A DNA stretch of 64,000 bases from positions 1 through 64,000 of the forward strand of contig JBGSOG010000085.1 in assembly GCA_041739225.1 (NCBI GenBank), given 5' to 3'. Below, one piece after another: positions 7,942-16,939 of the stretch. Source of the DNA: BOKV01 sp041739225 (GTDB taxonomy: Bacteria > Pseudomonadota > Alphaproteobacteria > Rhizobiales > Rhizobiaceae). Position 1 is the first letter of the stretch; every line of letters begins with the position of its first letter. The translations under genes were made by a program, and so were the position numbers. The notes beneath the pieces are model-generated. The model was not told the DNA's origin and made no database searches. It saw only the letters and a list, made by a program, of their open reading frames with translations.

Positions 7942-9947
7942 TCGTCGCCGTGGCTGGCATCATGATTGGGTTTCTGCCAGCACGCCTGATGCAACGGTGG
8001 GGACGTGAATACTTCCGTTACATGTACAATCCCGAGCCGGCGGACCGGGCTGAAAAAATTGCCTATCTGTTGTTCCGAGCCATTTTGTTCGCGGTTAATC
8101 TGGCCTTGCTGATTGTGGTGGCTGTAGTGGTGGCGATTATTGCCGATGACGGGCACGTTCCCACCCGCCAAACCACGCTCGTGGTTATTCTCGCTTATGT
8201 TGCATGGCGTGGGTTGCGCTACATCGTGTTCTTCAACCTTCTGGCTCCCGATGTGCCAAAACACAGGATGCTGAACATTGACACGCCGACGGCCCAATCG
8301 GTCTATCGCGACCTTTATTGGGGATTTGGCGTTGCAGTCGTCCTGATTGCCCTCGCCGAATGGATGCACCGGCTCGATATTGACGGCGATGCGCACAAGC
8401 TTTTGCTGATCGCTTCAACGATATTTGGGGCCATTTTGATCGGTTTCATGCTGGTTCGCCACCGCATGCCCCTGGCCGCTGTAATCCTGGGCCCAGGCAA
8501 TCCGGCCGAAAAGCCGTTGTGGCGCCGGGTTGTCGCTGGCGGCTGGCTGATTTTTGCCTTGCTGTACCTGGTTGTGGCTGTCTTGGTTACAATCGTTCGC
8601 CTGCTTCTTGGTTTGCCGAGCGCAACAATCCTTATTGCTGCGCCTGTGATCGCATTTATTGCAGCACTCGCGATTTTCGGCATCATACTCGTCTTGATCG
8701 ACAGCGTGTATCGCAACCGTAGTCGAGCCTTTGAAAGACGCGTTGCGTTCGAACACGCACAATTGGCCCAGAAAATGGAGTTGGAGGCAAAGGCCCGTTC
8801 CGAGGTTGGCAACCAGTTCGGCAAGGATGAAATCCTGATCGAAAATATCGGTTCGCAGCCCATCGCAATCCATCAGCCCGACATGCTCTACCGCCCGGTT
8901 TTCAAGCCATTGCTGGAGCAGGCGGCAGCGATCCTGGTTTCCATCGTTGCATTCGGGTTCGTGCTTGGTGTTTGGGATGTTCGGGTGGGGGAGCGGGGCA
9001 ATCCATTGACCGCGTTCATGGGCACGCTGGTAGTCTTGTTTGCGGCATGGTTCCTGTATCGTGCAGTCAATGACTACATAAATCGCAAGTTGGCCGATGA
9101 AGGCATTTCTGAAAGCGTCGGCGAAGCGGTCGACCTCGATGATGAGCCGGCCGCACACAGCTCAAGCAGACTTGGCACGCTGCTTCCACTGCTCCGCATG
9201 GTGTTGAGCGGCACGATCATTGCAATCGCCGGAATGATCGTGCTTTCAGGCATTGGTGTTGACATCGCACCGCTGTTTGCTGGTGCCGGTGTTGTGGGTC
9301 TTGCGGTCGGCTTCGGCGCACAAACAATGATCCGTGACATTTTCTCGGGCGCGTTTTTCCTGTTCGACGACGCATTCCGCAAGGGAGAGTATGTCGAGCT
9401 TGGTGCGATCCGCGGCACCGTGGAAAAGATATCGCTGCGCTCGTTCCAGCTTCGCCACCACAATGGACCGCTGCACACCATTCCTTTTGGCGAAATCACC
9501 CAACTCACCAACTATTCCCGTGACTGGGTGATCATGAAGCTTCCTTTGCGCTTGACCTATGACACTGACATTGACCGTGTGCGCAAGCTGATCAAGAAGC
9601 TGGGTCTTGAATTGCTGAACCACCCCGAAGTGGGCAAATACTTCCTGCAGCCGCTGAAGTCGCAGGGCGTGGTGGGAATGGAAGATTCGGCCATGATCGT
9701 CCGGGTGAAGTTCATGACGCGCCCGGACGACCAATGGCAGACCCGCAAGGTTGTCTATTCTGCTATTCACGAATTGTTCCGGCGCGAAACCATCCGCTTT
9801 GCCAACCGGGAGGTGACCGTTCGCATTTCCGGGGAAGACGACCAGCTTGCTCCTGAAACCGTTCAAAGGGCAGCGTCTGCTGGCGCCAGACGCATTTTGG
9901 ATGATGAAACGGAATTGGAGCCTGCGGGGCTCTCCAATGATGATTGA
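7923..9947 (+). CDS. Large mechanosensitive ion channel (MscS/MscK-like), main body
   Basis: A 674-residue membrane protein with many transmembrane segments in its first 400 residues and a canonical MscS module at the C-terminal side. The pore helix reads AGAGVVGLAVGFGAQ, followed by a beta domain (FRKGEYVELGAIRGTVEKI) and the mixed C-terminal domain. These channels open under membrane tension and release solutes during hypo-osmotic shock. The apparent ATG at 7923 overlaps the end of the upstream fragment; homologous proteins begin about 115 residues earlier with a signal peptide, so this frame is probably the larger part of a frameshifted gene. The C-terminal region (DDETELEPAGLSNDD) is acidic. 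The channel family is secure; integrity of the gene is not. Confidence 0.85.
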   Translation: MVVRGVIVAVAGIMIGFLPARLMQRWGREYFRYMYNPEPADRAEKIAYLLFRAILFAVNLALLIVVAVVVAIIADDGHVPTRQTTLVVILAYVAWRGLRYIVFFNLLAPDVPKHRMLNIDTPTAQSVYRDLYWGFGVAVVLIALAEWMHRLDIDGDAHKLLLIASTIFGAILIGFMLVRHRMPLAAVILGPGNPAEKPLWRRVVAGGWLIFALLYLVVAVLVTIVRLLLGLPSATILIAAPVIAFIAALAIFGIILVLIDSVYRNRSRAFERRVAFEHAQLAQKMELEAKARSEVGNQFGKDEILIENIGSQPIAIHQPDMLYRPVFKPLLEQAAAILVSIVAFGFVLGVWDVRVGERGNPLTAFMGTLVVLFAAWFLYRAVNDYINRKLADEGISESVGEAVDLDDEPAAHSSSRLGTLLPLLRMVLSGTIIAIAGMIVLSGIGVDIAPLFAGAGVVGLAVGFGAQTMIRDIFSGAFFLFDDAFRKGEYVELGAIRGTVEKISLRSFQLRHHNGPLHTIPFGEITQLTNYSRDWVIMKLPLRLTYDTDIDRVRKLIKKLGLELLNHPEVGKYFLQPLKSQGVVGMEDSAMIVRVKFMTRPDDQWQTRKVVYSAIHELFRRETIRFANREVTVRISGEDDQLAPETVQRAASAGARRILDDETELEPAGLSNDD

Positions 9948-10079
9948 GCGTTCAGGGCGCCATGCCCGGACCAACGAGATAGTTACCTGGAATTGTGGCA
10001 AGTGTGAATTGTGTCACTTTGCTTTCATGAGCCGTTGTGTAAACGTCCGTGGGCCGGGGGACTGCCGGAACAGGGGGAC

Positions 10080-11996
10080 ATGAGCCAGATGGCGCACCAA
10101 AACCGCTCATTGTTGGAAGTACGCGATCTTTGCGTGTCGTTTGCCATTCAAGGCGGACGCGTCGAAGCTGTACGCGGCGTCAGCTTCACCGTTCCGCGCG
10201 GCTCCGTGGTAGCGCTGGTAGGGGAATCGGGATCAGGCAAGTCAGTCATTGCCCAGGCGATCATGCGCATCCTGCCGAAGAACGGTCGGATTGATTCAGG
10301 CAGCATTTTGTTTCACGACGGCGCACCGGGCACTGCTCCACGTGACATTGCCAAAATCGCCGATAACGACCCTTGGCTCTACGAATTGCGCGGCGGTCGC
10401 ATCTCGATGGTGTTTCAGGAGCCGATGACGGCACTCTCACCGCTGCACACCATCGGAAACCAGATTGAGGAAGCGCTACGCCTCCATCACAAGATGGATG
10501 GAGCCAAGGCAAAGGCGGAAACCCAGGAAATCCTGCGGCTGGTCGGGTTCCCCAATCCGGTGGCAGGATATGAACGCTATCCGTTTGAGCTTTCCGGTGG
10601 TCTGCGCCAGCGCGCTGTCATAGCCATGGCGCTCATTTGCAATCCGGCCATGGTCATAGCAGATGAACCGACAACCGCACTTGACGTGACCGTGCAGGCA
10701 CAAATCCTCAAATTGATGAAGGATTTGCAGAAGAAATTCGACACTGCCATTTTGCTGATCACCCATGATCTGGGCGTTGTTGCCAACATGGCCGACGAAG
10801 TAATCGTCGCCTACCATGGCAAGGTGATGGAAGCCGGGCCGGTTGAAACGATTTTCCGAAAGCCGGAACATCCATACCTCAAGGCGTTGATGGCTGCAGT
10901 GCCACATTTCGACATGAAGCCGGGTGAGCGTCTGGTGTCACTTCGCGACATGGGCAAGGCGGAACCAACCAATATTTCCGAACTTGCAAAGCGCTTTCAC
11001 GCTGATGAGGTTGTCGCTGGTGACCGTCCGCATCTGGAAGTGCGAAATCTTCGCAAGGAATTTGTCTCGCGCAAGGGCAGCTTCTTCTTCGCCGGAGAAA
11101 CCAGTACCGTTACTGCGGTCGACGATGTCAGTTTTTCCATTCAACGCGGCGAATGCCTCGGCCTGGTAGGGGAATCAGGCTGCGGCAAGACCACCGTTTC
11201 CAAGATGATCATGCGCGCGATGGAGGCAACTTCGGGCGAAGTGCTGGTCAACACGGCAAGCGGCGTTGTCGATGTGACGTCTCTGCGGGGAGCCGCCCTG
11301 AAGGATTATCGCCGCAAGGTGCAGATGATCTTTCAGGACCCGTTTTCCTCGTTGAACCCGCGCATGACGGTAAAAAACATCCTGCGCGAGCCGTTCGAAG
11401 TTCATGGCCTCGGCACAACGCAAAGCCGTGACCGGGACATTGTGGATTTGATGCGTCTCGTTGGCCTCGATCCGCGTGCCATCAATCGGTATCCGCATTC
11501 TTTTTCTGGTGGCCAGCGGCAACGCATTGGTATTGCAAGGGCGCTGTCGCTACAGCCGGAATTGTTGATTTGCGATGAACCGGTTTCGGCGCTGGATGTT
11601 TCTGTCCAGGCACAAATTCTCAATTTGCTCAAGGATTTGCAGGCTGAACTTGGTCTGACAACACTCTTTATCTCGCACAATCTGGCGGTCGTGAATTATG
11701 TGGCCGACCGCATCGCTGTGATGTGCCGCGGCAAACTGGTGGAAATGGCTCCGCGCGAGCAATTGTTTGCCAAGCCGACGCATCCTTACACGAGAGCGCT
11801 GCTGGCTTCAGTACCGTATCCTGATCTGGACCGTTTGCTGGAATTCGAAAAAATCGAATTCACCGGAGCGGATGAAACTGCAACCTGGGGCAAGGCTTTT
11901 GTCGCAGGCGAGGGAAGCAAGCTGGCGCGCATTGAGGTGGACAAGGGCCATCTGGTGCTGGCAAATGAAAACGCCGATTTGAGGGAGTTGGTCTGA
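10080..11996 (+). CDS. Peptide-type ABC importer, fused double ATP-binding protein (DppD-DppF type)
   Basis: A 638-residue cytoplasmic protein with two complete ABC ATPase domains in tandem, replacing the separate DppD/OppD and DppF/OppF subunits. Domain 1 has Walker A GESGSGKS (48-55), signature LSGGLRQR and Walker B VIADEPTTALD. Domain 2 has Walker A GESGCGKT (about 364-371), signature FSGGQRQR and Walker B LICDEPVSALD. Each is followed by the oligopeptide/dipeptide C-terminal extension (HPYLKALMAAVP; HPYTRALLASVP). It powers uptake through the two downstream permeases. ATG 10080 follows GGGGG; ATG 10089 is an alternative. Its stop overlaps the start of the binding-protein gene by one base (TGATG), so translation is probably coupled. 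Confidence 0.9.
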   Translation: MSQMAHQNRSLLEVRDLCVSFAIQGGRVEAVRGVSFTVPRGSVVALVGESGSGKSVIAQAIMRILPKNGRIDSGSILFHDGAPGTAPRDIAKIADNDPWLYELRGGRISMVFQEPMTALSPLHTIGNQIEEALRLHHKMDGAKAKAETQEILRLVGFPNPVAGYERYPFELSGGLRQRAVIAMALICNPAMVIADEPTTALDVTVQAQILKLMKDLQKKFDTAILLITHDLGVVANMADEVIVAYHGKVMEAGPVETIFRKPEHPYLKALMAAVPHFDMKPGERLVSLRDMGKAEPTNISELAKRFHADEVVAGDRPHLEVRNLRKEFVSRKGSFFFAGETSTVTAVDDVSFSIQRGECLGLVGESGCGKTTVSKMIMRAMEATSGEVLVNTASGVVDVTSLRGAALKDYRRKVQMIFQDPFSSLNPRMTVKNILREPFEVHGLGTTQSRDRDIVDLMRLVGLDPRAINRYPHSFSGGQRQRIGIARALSLQPELLICDEPVSALDVSVQAQILNLLKDLQAELGLTTLFISHNLAVVNYVADRIAVMCRGKLVEMAPREQLFAKPTHPYTRALLASVPYPDLDRLLEFEKIEFTGADETATWGKAFVAGEGSKLARIEVDKGHLVLANENADLRELV

Positions 11997-13894
11997 TGTC
12001 CATCCGCATAGATTCGATATTGAAGATCGCGCTTTTCGCCTTGTTGGGTGGGGCGGGTTTTGCGTTCGCCGGTGAATCTCCGGAACTTGCGAAACTGGTT
12101 GCGGAAGGCAAGCTGCCGCCGCTGGAACAGCGGCTTCCCGAAAAGCCTTTGGTCATCGATTTTGCCGCAGAAGCCAAGGAAATCGGCCAGTATGGCGGAT
12201 CGCTTCGCATGCTCATGGAGAGCCAGAAGGATCTCGGGCAGATTACGGTTTATGAATATGCCCGCCTGATCGGTTACGGTCCCGGCATTGAAATGAAACC
12301 GGACATCCTGGAAGCCATCGATGTCGTTGAGGATCGTGAATTCACCCTGAAGATCCGCAAGGGTCACAAATGGTCTGACGGCCATCCGCTGACATCGGAA
12401 GATTTTCGCTATTTCTGGGAAGACATGGTGCATGACGCCGAACTGGGACGGGAGGGCGTACCACAGGAAATGGTCGTCGACGGCGAAGAAGGGAAGCTGG
12501 AAATCATTGACGAGTTGACCTTCAAGTACAGCTGGTCGAAGCCCAATACCGCCTTCCTGCCAGCCTTGGCGGCTCCCTCGCCGGTCTACATCTACCGCCC
12601 TGCCCATTACATGAAGCAGTTTCACGCCAAATATGTCGACAAGGCGAAACTCGACGAGATGGTGAAGACGGCCAATGTCGATGGTTGGGCCGCTTTGCAC
12701 ACCCGCCAGCAACGCCAGCGTCGCCCCGAAAATCCGGATTTGCCGACACTCGATCCTTGGATCAACGTTACCGCGCCGCCGTCGGACCGTTTTGTGTTTG
12801 AACGCAATCCCTATTTCCACCGGGTCGACAGCGATGGCAACCAGCTTCCCTACATCGACAAGCTGATCATGGATGTGGTGGCTTCTGACGTTATTCCGGC
12901 CAAGACCGGTGCTGGCGAGAGCGACCTTCAGGCCCGGTTCATCCGCTTTGACAACTTCACCTTCCTCAAAGAAGCAGAAGAGAAAAACGGCTTCAACACC
13001 TACCTTTGGTCAACCGGCAAAGGTGCGCAGGTGGCGCTGTTCCCCAACCTCAATGCCGTCGACCCTGTCTGGCGCGGCTTGATGCGCGATGTGCGTTTCC
13101 GTCGTGGTCTGTCAGTCGCCATTGACCGCGAGGAAATCAACCAGGTCATCTATTTTGGTCTGGCAACACCTTCTTCCAATACCGTGATGCCGCAAAGCCC
13201 CCTCTACAAAGACGAATACCGCGATGCGTGGAGCCAGCTTGATCCCGAGCTCGCCAACAAATTGCTGGACGAGGCCGGACTGGCCACGCGCGACAAGGAC
13301 GGCATCCGCTTGCTGCCCGATGGCCGCCGCGCCGAAATCACGGTGGAAAGCGCTGGCGAAAGCACCGAGGAAACAGATGTTCTCGAATTGGTCGCCGAAC
13401 ATTGGGCCAAGGTTGGCATCAAGGCGTTCGTTCGTGCCTCGCAGCGCGACATTTTCCGTCGCCGCACTTACCAGGGCGAAACCCTGATCTCGGTATTCTC
13501 CGGCATGGACAATGCCATCGCCAATGCCGAAATGAGCCCGCAGGAACTGGCACCGACCGCGCAGCCACAGCTGCAATGGCCAAAATGGGGCGAGTATTTC
13601 GAAACGCGCGGCAAGGCTGGCGAGCCTGTTGACATGCCTGAAGCGATGGAACAGCTGGAGCGCTACAAATCCTGGCGGGTGTTGGCCGACCGTGACCAAC
13701 AGCGCGAAATCTGGCATGAAATGCTCAAAAACTATACCGATCAGGTGTTCTCGATCGGTACGGTCAACAACACCCGCCAGCCGGTCGTCGTATCCAAGAA
13801 GCTGCGCAATGTTCCGCAGGAAGCGCTCTTCACATGGGAGCCGACCGCCTATTTCGGCGCCTACCGGCCCGACACTTTCTGGTTCGCAAAATAA
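11996..13894 (+). CDS. ABC importer substrate-binding protein, family 5 (SBP_bac_5)
   Basis: A 632-residue exported solute-binding protein. The signal peptide covers about residues 1-25 (hydrophobic IALFALLGGAGFAFA). The mature part has the family 5 pattern: TLKIRKGHKWSDGHPLTSEDF near residue 120, a linker, VRFRRGLSVAIDREEINQ around 365, and SLYKDEY-like late segments. Family 5 proteins bind peptides, nickel, opines or oligosaccharides in the periplasm; this one is longer than typical DppA/OppA (about 540), as are several rhizobial members of unknown ligand. It is encoded second in its operon, after the ATPase and before both permeases. A long inverted repeat follows its stop codon and may favour its expression over the permeases. 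Ligand not predictable. Confidence 0.88.
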   Translation: MSIRIDSILKIALFALLGGAGFAFAGESPELAKLVAEGKLPPLEQRLPEKPLVIDFAAEAKEIGQYGGSLRMLMESQKDLGQITVYEYARLIGYGPGIEMKPDILEAIDVVEDREFTLKIRKGHKWSDGHPLTSEDFRYFWEDMVHDAELGREGVPQEMVVDGEEGKLEIIDELTFKYSWSKPNTAFLPALAAPSPVYIYRPAHYMKQFHAKYVDKAKLDEMVKTANVDGWAALHTRQQRQRRPENPDLPTLDPWINVTAPPSDRFVFERNPYFHRVDSDGNQLPYIDKLIMDVVASDVIPAKTGAGESDLQARFIRFDNFTFLKEAEEKNGFNTYLWSTGKGAQVALFPNLNAVDPVWRGLMRDVRFRRGLSVAIDREEINQVIYFGLATPSSNTVMPQSPLYKDEYRDAWSQLDPELANKLLDEAGLATRDKDGIRLLPDGRRAEITVESAGESTEETDVLELVAEHWAKVGIKAFVRASQRDIFRRRTYQGETLISVFSGMDNAIANAEMSPQELAPTAQPQLQWPKWGEYFETRGKAGEPVDMPEAMEQLERYKSWRVLADRDQQREIWHEMLKNYTDQVFSIGTVNNTRQPVVVSKKLRNVPQEALFTWEPTAYFGAYRPDTFWFAK

Positions 13895-13915
13895 ACCGGG
13901 AAAAAATGGTAAAAC

Positions 13916-13951
13916 GCAGCTGCACGCCAAGTGAGATCGACGTGCAGCTGC
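13916..13951 (+). promoter_or_regulatory. Intercistronic hairpin between binding-protein and permease genes
   Basis: GCAGCTGCACG (13916-13926) is perfectly complementary to CGTGCAGCTGC (13941-13951), an 11-base stem with a 14-base loop and no T tract. Hairpins at this position in ABC-importer operons are known to protect the upstream binding-protein message from 3' decay or to lower permease expression. That role is inferred here from position. Confidence 0.7.
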
Positions 13952-13980
13952 CCAAAAGGTCAACGGGACGGAAGAGCTGA

Positions 13981-14979
13981 ATGCTGGGTTACATCTTGAG
14001 GCGCACGCTCTACATGGTGCCGACGCTGGTTCTCATCAGCATCGTCGTCTTCGCGTTGATCGAACTCCCGCCGGGAGACTATTTCGAAAGTTATGTTGCT
14101 GAATTGCTGGCTTCCGGTGAAACCGTCGATCCGCAGAAAATCGCGTTTCTGCGTGAACAATACGGCTTCGACCTGCCGACCTGGCAGCGCTATTTCAAAT
14201 GGGCGTTCGGCATGTTGCATGGCGATTTCGGCTACTCGTTCGAGTACCAGTTGCCGGTGTCCGCGGTGATCGGCGACCGTTTGTGGTTCACCATTTTCAT
14301 TACTTTTTGCACCATTATCTTCACCTGGGCGGTCGCATTCCCGATCGGCATCTATTCGGCAACACACCAGTACAGCTGGGGTGATTACGGCCTCACGTTT
14401 CTCGGGTTGCTCGGCCTTGCCACCCCGAACTTCCTGCTGGCCCTGGTTCTGTTGTATCTTGCCCAGCAATATTTCGGCACGTCCATCGGCGGCCTGTTTG
14501 ATCCGCAATACATTGACCAGCCGATGAGTTGGGGCAAATTTGTCTCAATCCTCCAACACATCTGGATTCCGGTCATCGTCATTGGAACTGCCGGTACTGC
14601 CGGAATGATCCGCCGGGTGCGGGCAAACCTGCTCGATGAACTGCGCAAGCCTTATGTCACCACTGCGCGGGCAAAGGGGATGCCGGAGTTTCGCGCCATG
14701 ATCAAATACCCGTTCCGCATGTCGCTCAATTTCTTTATTGCCGACATTGGCGGCATTCTTCCGCAGGTCATTTCAGGTGCCGAGATTGTGGCCATCGTCT
14801 TGTCGCTGCAAACCACCGGACCGCTGCTGATTTCGGCATTGCAAAGCCAGGACATGTATCTGGCGGGCTCTTTCCTGATGTTGCTGGCTTTCCTGACCGT
14901 GATCGGCGTTCTGATTTCAGACATTGCACTGGCCATCCTTGATCCGAGAATCCGGCTGGCCGGAGGAGTAAGCCGATGA
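13981..14979 (+). CDS. ABC importer permease, DppB/OppB type
   Basis: A 332-residue inner-membrane permease of the peptide/opine/nickel family. The first helix and the LRRTLYMVPTLVLISIVVFAL start are characteristic of DppB, followed by the periplasmic segment with LPPGDYF. Five more hydrophobic segments follow (about 100-122, 136-160, 190-212, 250-275, 290-315). The EAA loop that contacts the ATPase is present as RVRANLLDELRKPYVTTARAKG. The start lies 30 bases after the intercistronic hairpin and the last codons overlap the next permease gene by four bases (ATGA). It forms the translocation path with the DppC-type subunit. Confidence 0.9.
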   Translation: MLGYILRRTLYMVPTLVLISIVVFALIELPPGDYFESYVAELLASGETVDPQKIAFLREQYGFDLPTWQRYFKWAFGMLHGDFGYSFEYQLPVSAVIGDRLWFTIFITFCTIIFTWAVAFPIGIYSATHQYSWGDYGLTFLGLLGLATPNFLLALVLLYLAQQYFGTSIGGLFDPQYIDQPMSWGKFVSILQHIWIPVIVIGTAGTAGMIRRVRANLLDELRKPYVTTARAKGMPEFRAMIKYPFRMSLNFFIADIGGILPQVISGAEIVAIVLSLQTTGPLLISALQSQDMYLAGSFLMLLAFLTVIGVLISDIALAILDPRIRLAGGVSR

Positions 14980-16163
14980 ACGAGATGCCGCATCTCAATG
15001 GCGGGGCTTCTGTTCCGGCAAACCCGCATTACGTTTCCAGCGCGCCGTTTGACCCAAACGCCATCGAGAAAATGACGCCGGAACAGGAGAAAGTCTTTCT
15101 GGCCTCGCAATTCACCTTGATGTGGTGGAAATTCAAAAAGCACCGCATTGCCGTGGTTTGCGGTGCCTTCCTGTTGTTTGTTTATGGTGCAGTCATGTTG
15201 GCCGAATTTCTGGCGCCTTATGCGCTGGAAACCAGGAACTCGAAGGCGATTTACACCCCGCCAAGTTCTGTTCACCTGTTTCATGAGGGCAATTTTGTCG
15301 GGCCTTTCGTCTATGGCTCCAAGGTCACGCTCGATCTGAAAACACTCAAGCGCAACTACGCCGAAGACACCAGCAAGGTGTTGCCGATCCGGTTCCTTTG
15401 CAGCGGCGACAAATATGTTTTCTGGGGGCTTTTTGAGGCAGACACCCACTTGTTCTGCCCGCCAAAGGGGGGGGATTTCTTCCTGATGGGAACCGACCGT
15501 CTTGGACGGGACGTATTTTCCCGCATCATTTATGGCGCCCGGATTTCCCTGACCATTGGCTTGTTGGGCGTGGCCATTTCGTTTTTCCTTGGCATCGTGA
15601 TTGGCGGCCTGGCCGGCTATTATGGCGGTTGGGTCGATCTGGTGGTCCAGCGCATCATCGAGGTGATGCAGTCGCTGCCAACCATTCCACTGTGGCTGGC
15701 ATTGGCAGCCATCATGCCGGTAACGTGGAGTCCCATACTCGTCTATTTCGGCATCACTGTCATTCTTGGGTTGCTGGAATGGACCTCGCTGGCGAGGGCA
15801 GTTCGCTCCAAATTGCTCTCGTTGCGCGAGGAAGATTACGTTCTTGCGGCGCGCCTTTTGGGTGCAAGCCCATCGCGCATCATCGGTCGCCACCTCATTC
15901 CCGGCTTCATGAGCCATCTTATTGCATCGGCGACCATCACAATCCCGACAATGATCCTTGGAGAGACAGCGTTGTCATTCCTGGGTCTTGGCCTGCGTTC
16001 ACCAGTCGTCAGCTGGGGTGTGCTGCTCAATGAGGCGCAAAACATCAATGTCGTGGCGCTGTACCCTTGGCTGATGTGGCCGGTGGTTCCGGTCATCCTT
16101 GTCATTCTCGCCTTCAATTTCTTCGGCGATGGTTTGCGCGACGCTGCTGATCCTTATGCCTGA
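14976..16163 (+). CDS. ABC importer permease, DppC/OppC type
   Basis: A 395-residue inner-membrane permease, second of the pair. The N-terminal 40 residues are cytosolic, the first helix is near 55-75, and the core of five helices begins after GTDRLGRDVFSRIIYGARIS (about residue 170), the usual DppC junction. The EAA loop is LLSLREEDYVLAARLLGAS. Between the first helix and the core is a periplasmic insertion of about 90 residues (including PFVYGSKVTLDLKTL), longer than in DppC (300 residues total) but known in the larger OppC-like permeases that pair with long binding proteins. It overlaps the convergent deacetylase gene by ten bases at its 3' end. Confidence 0.9.
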   Translation: MNEMPHLNGGASVPANPHYVSSAPFDPNAIEKMTPEQEKVFLASQFTLMWWKFKKHRIAVVCGAFLLFVYGAVMLAEFLAPYALETRNSKAIYTPPSSVHLFHEGNFVGPFVYGSKVTLDLKTLKRNYAEDTSKVLPIRFLCSGDKYVFWGLFEADTHLFCPPKGGDFFLMGTDRLGRDVFSRIIYGARISLTIGLLGVAISFFLGIVIGGLAGYYGGWVDLVVQRIIEVMQSLPTIPLWLALAAIMPVTWSPILVYFGITVILGLLEWTSLARAVRSKLLSLREEDYVLAARLLGASPSRIIGRHLIPGFMSHLIASATITIPTMILGETALSFLGLGLRSPVVSWGVLLNEAQNINVVALYPWLMWPVVPVILVILAFNFFGDGLRDAADPYA

Positions 16164-16939
16164 CCGCTCAGGGGAGCCGGTTGCTCGGACGGCTCTGAAA
16201 TGAGATCATCGGCGGCGACCCATTGCAGATCATTGTCGGCAGCAAACTTGCCGATCTCGTCAAGCACAGTCCAAGCCTGCGCATCGTGCGCCAGATGATG
16301 TGCCAGAATTCCGGTTGCGCGAAATCCCCGCAGCCTTGCCTCGTGGAATGCTTTTGCAAGCTCTCCCGCCACCCACTGCCATTTTCTGCCGCGTTGCCCG
16401 CCAGACCAATGCACGATGTCAATGTGTGCATTGACCACGGCAAGTGAGTGCGGCGGCTTTTGGACCAACCAGCCATGTGCGGAAATGCCGGTGAATCCAG
16501 TTTCATGCACATATGAAGCCACCCCATCATGAATACGGTTCCACGGCGGCACGAGAAGGCCGGAAATGCGCCCGTCGAACAGGTCCTCCAGTTTCGCCCG
16601 GCCTTCGCGCAATTGCGAAAGCACAGTCGTCAGGGCACGGTTGGAGCCCAATTCGCAGGGTTTCTCGCCTTTGCCTGAGTGGCTGACATGGGCAAAGCCG
16701 TGAACGGCACCGGTTGCCAAGGGAAAATCGCGAACTGCCGCTCCCAGACTTTCCTTGGCCGGTCGCGGAATGGATGCCAGCAAAACGGGCGCCTTGAAAC
16801 GCTGGCAAAATTGGAAAAGGATCTGCAGGGCCGGGGTGTTTTCCACTGCATCGTCATCGCGCAGAAAAAGCCGCGGCCTTTTCCCGGCTTTTTCCCATAA
16901 AGACAATTCATCGATCAAAGTCGTTTGCGGTTCGGTCAT
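16154..16939 (-). CDS. Polysaccharide deacetylase-like protein
   Basis: A 261-residue protein of the NodB-homology/polysaccharide deacetylase superfamily. LRDDDAVENTP at about residues 26-36 supplies the first metal-binding aspartates, VHGFAHVSHSG at about 79-89 supplies histidines, and LVPPWNRI at about 127-134 is the arch motif (RPPW-like). No signal peptide is seen, so it may act on a cytosolic or lipid-linked glycan, or the fold may be used differently. It is translationally coupled (ATGA) to the glycosyltransferase gene upstream on the same strand and lies opposite three more glycosyltransferases, pointing to glycan assembly. Superfamily assignment is good; activity is inferred. Confidence 0.78.
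   Translation of the reverse strand: MTEPQTTLIDELSLWEKAGKRPRLFLRDDDAVENTPALQILFQFCQRFKAPVLLASIPRPAKESLGAAVRDFPLATGAVHGFAHVSHSGKGEKPCELGSNRALTTVLSQLREGRAKLEDLFDGRISGLLVPPWNRIHDGVASYVHETGFTGISAHGWLVQKPPHSLAVVNAHIDIVHWSGGQRGRKWQWVAGELAKAFHEARLRGFRATGILAHHLAHDAQAWTVLDEIGKFAADNDLQWVAADDLISEPSEQPAPLSGQA

Noticed and set aside
14652..15917. 421-codon minus-strand frame
   Set aside because: Antisense to the two ABC permease genes, which have clear family motifs; its product is a low-complexity string without domains.
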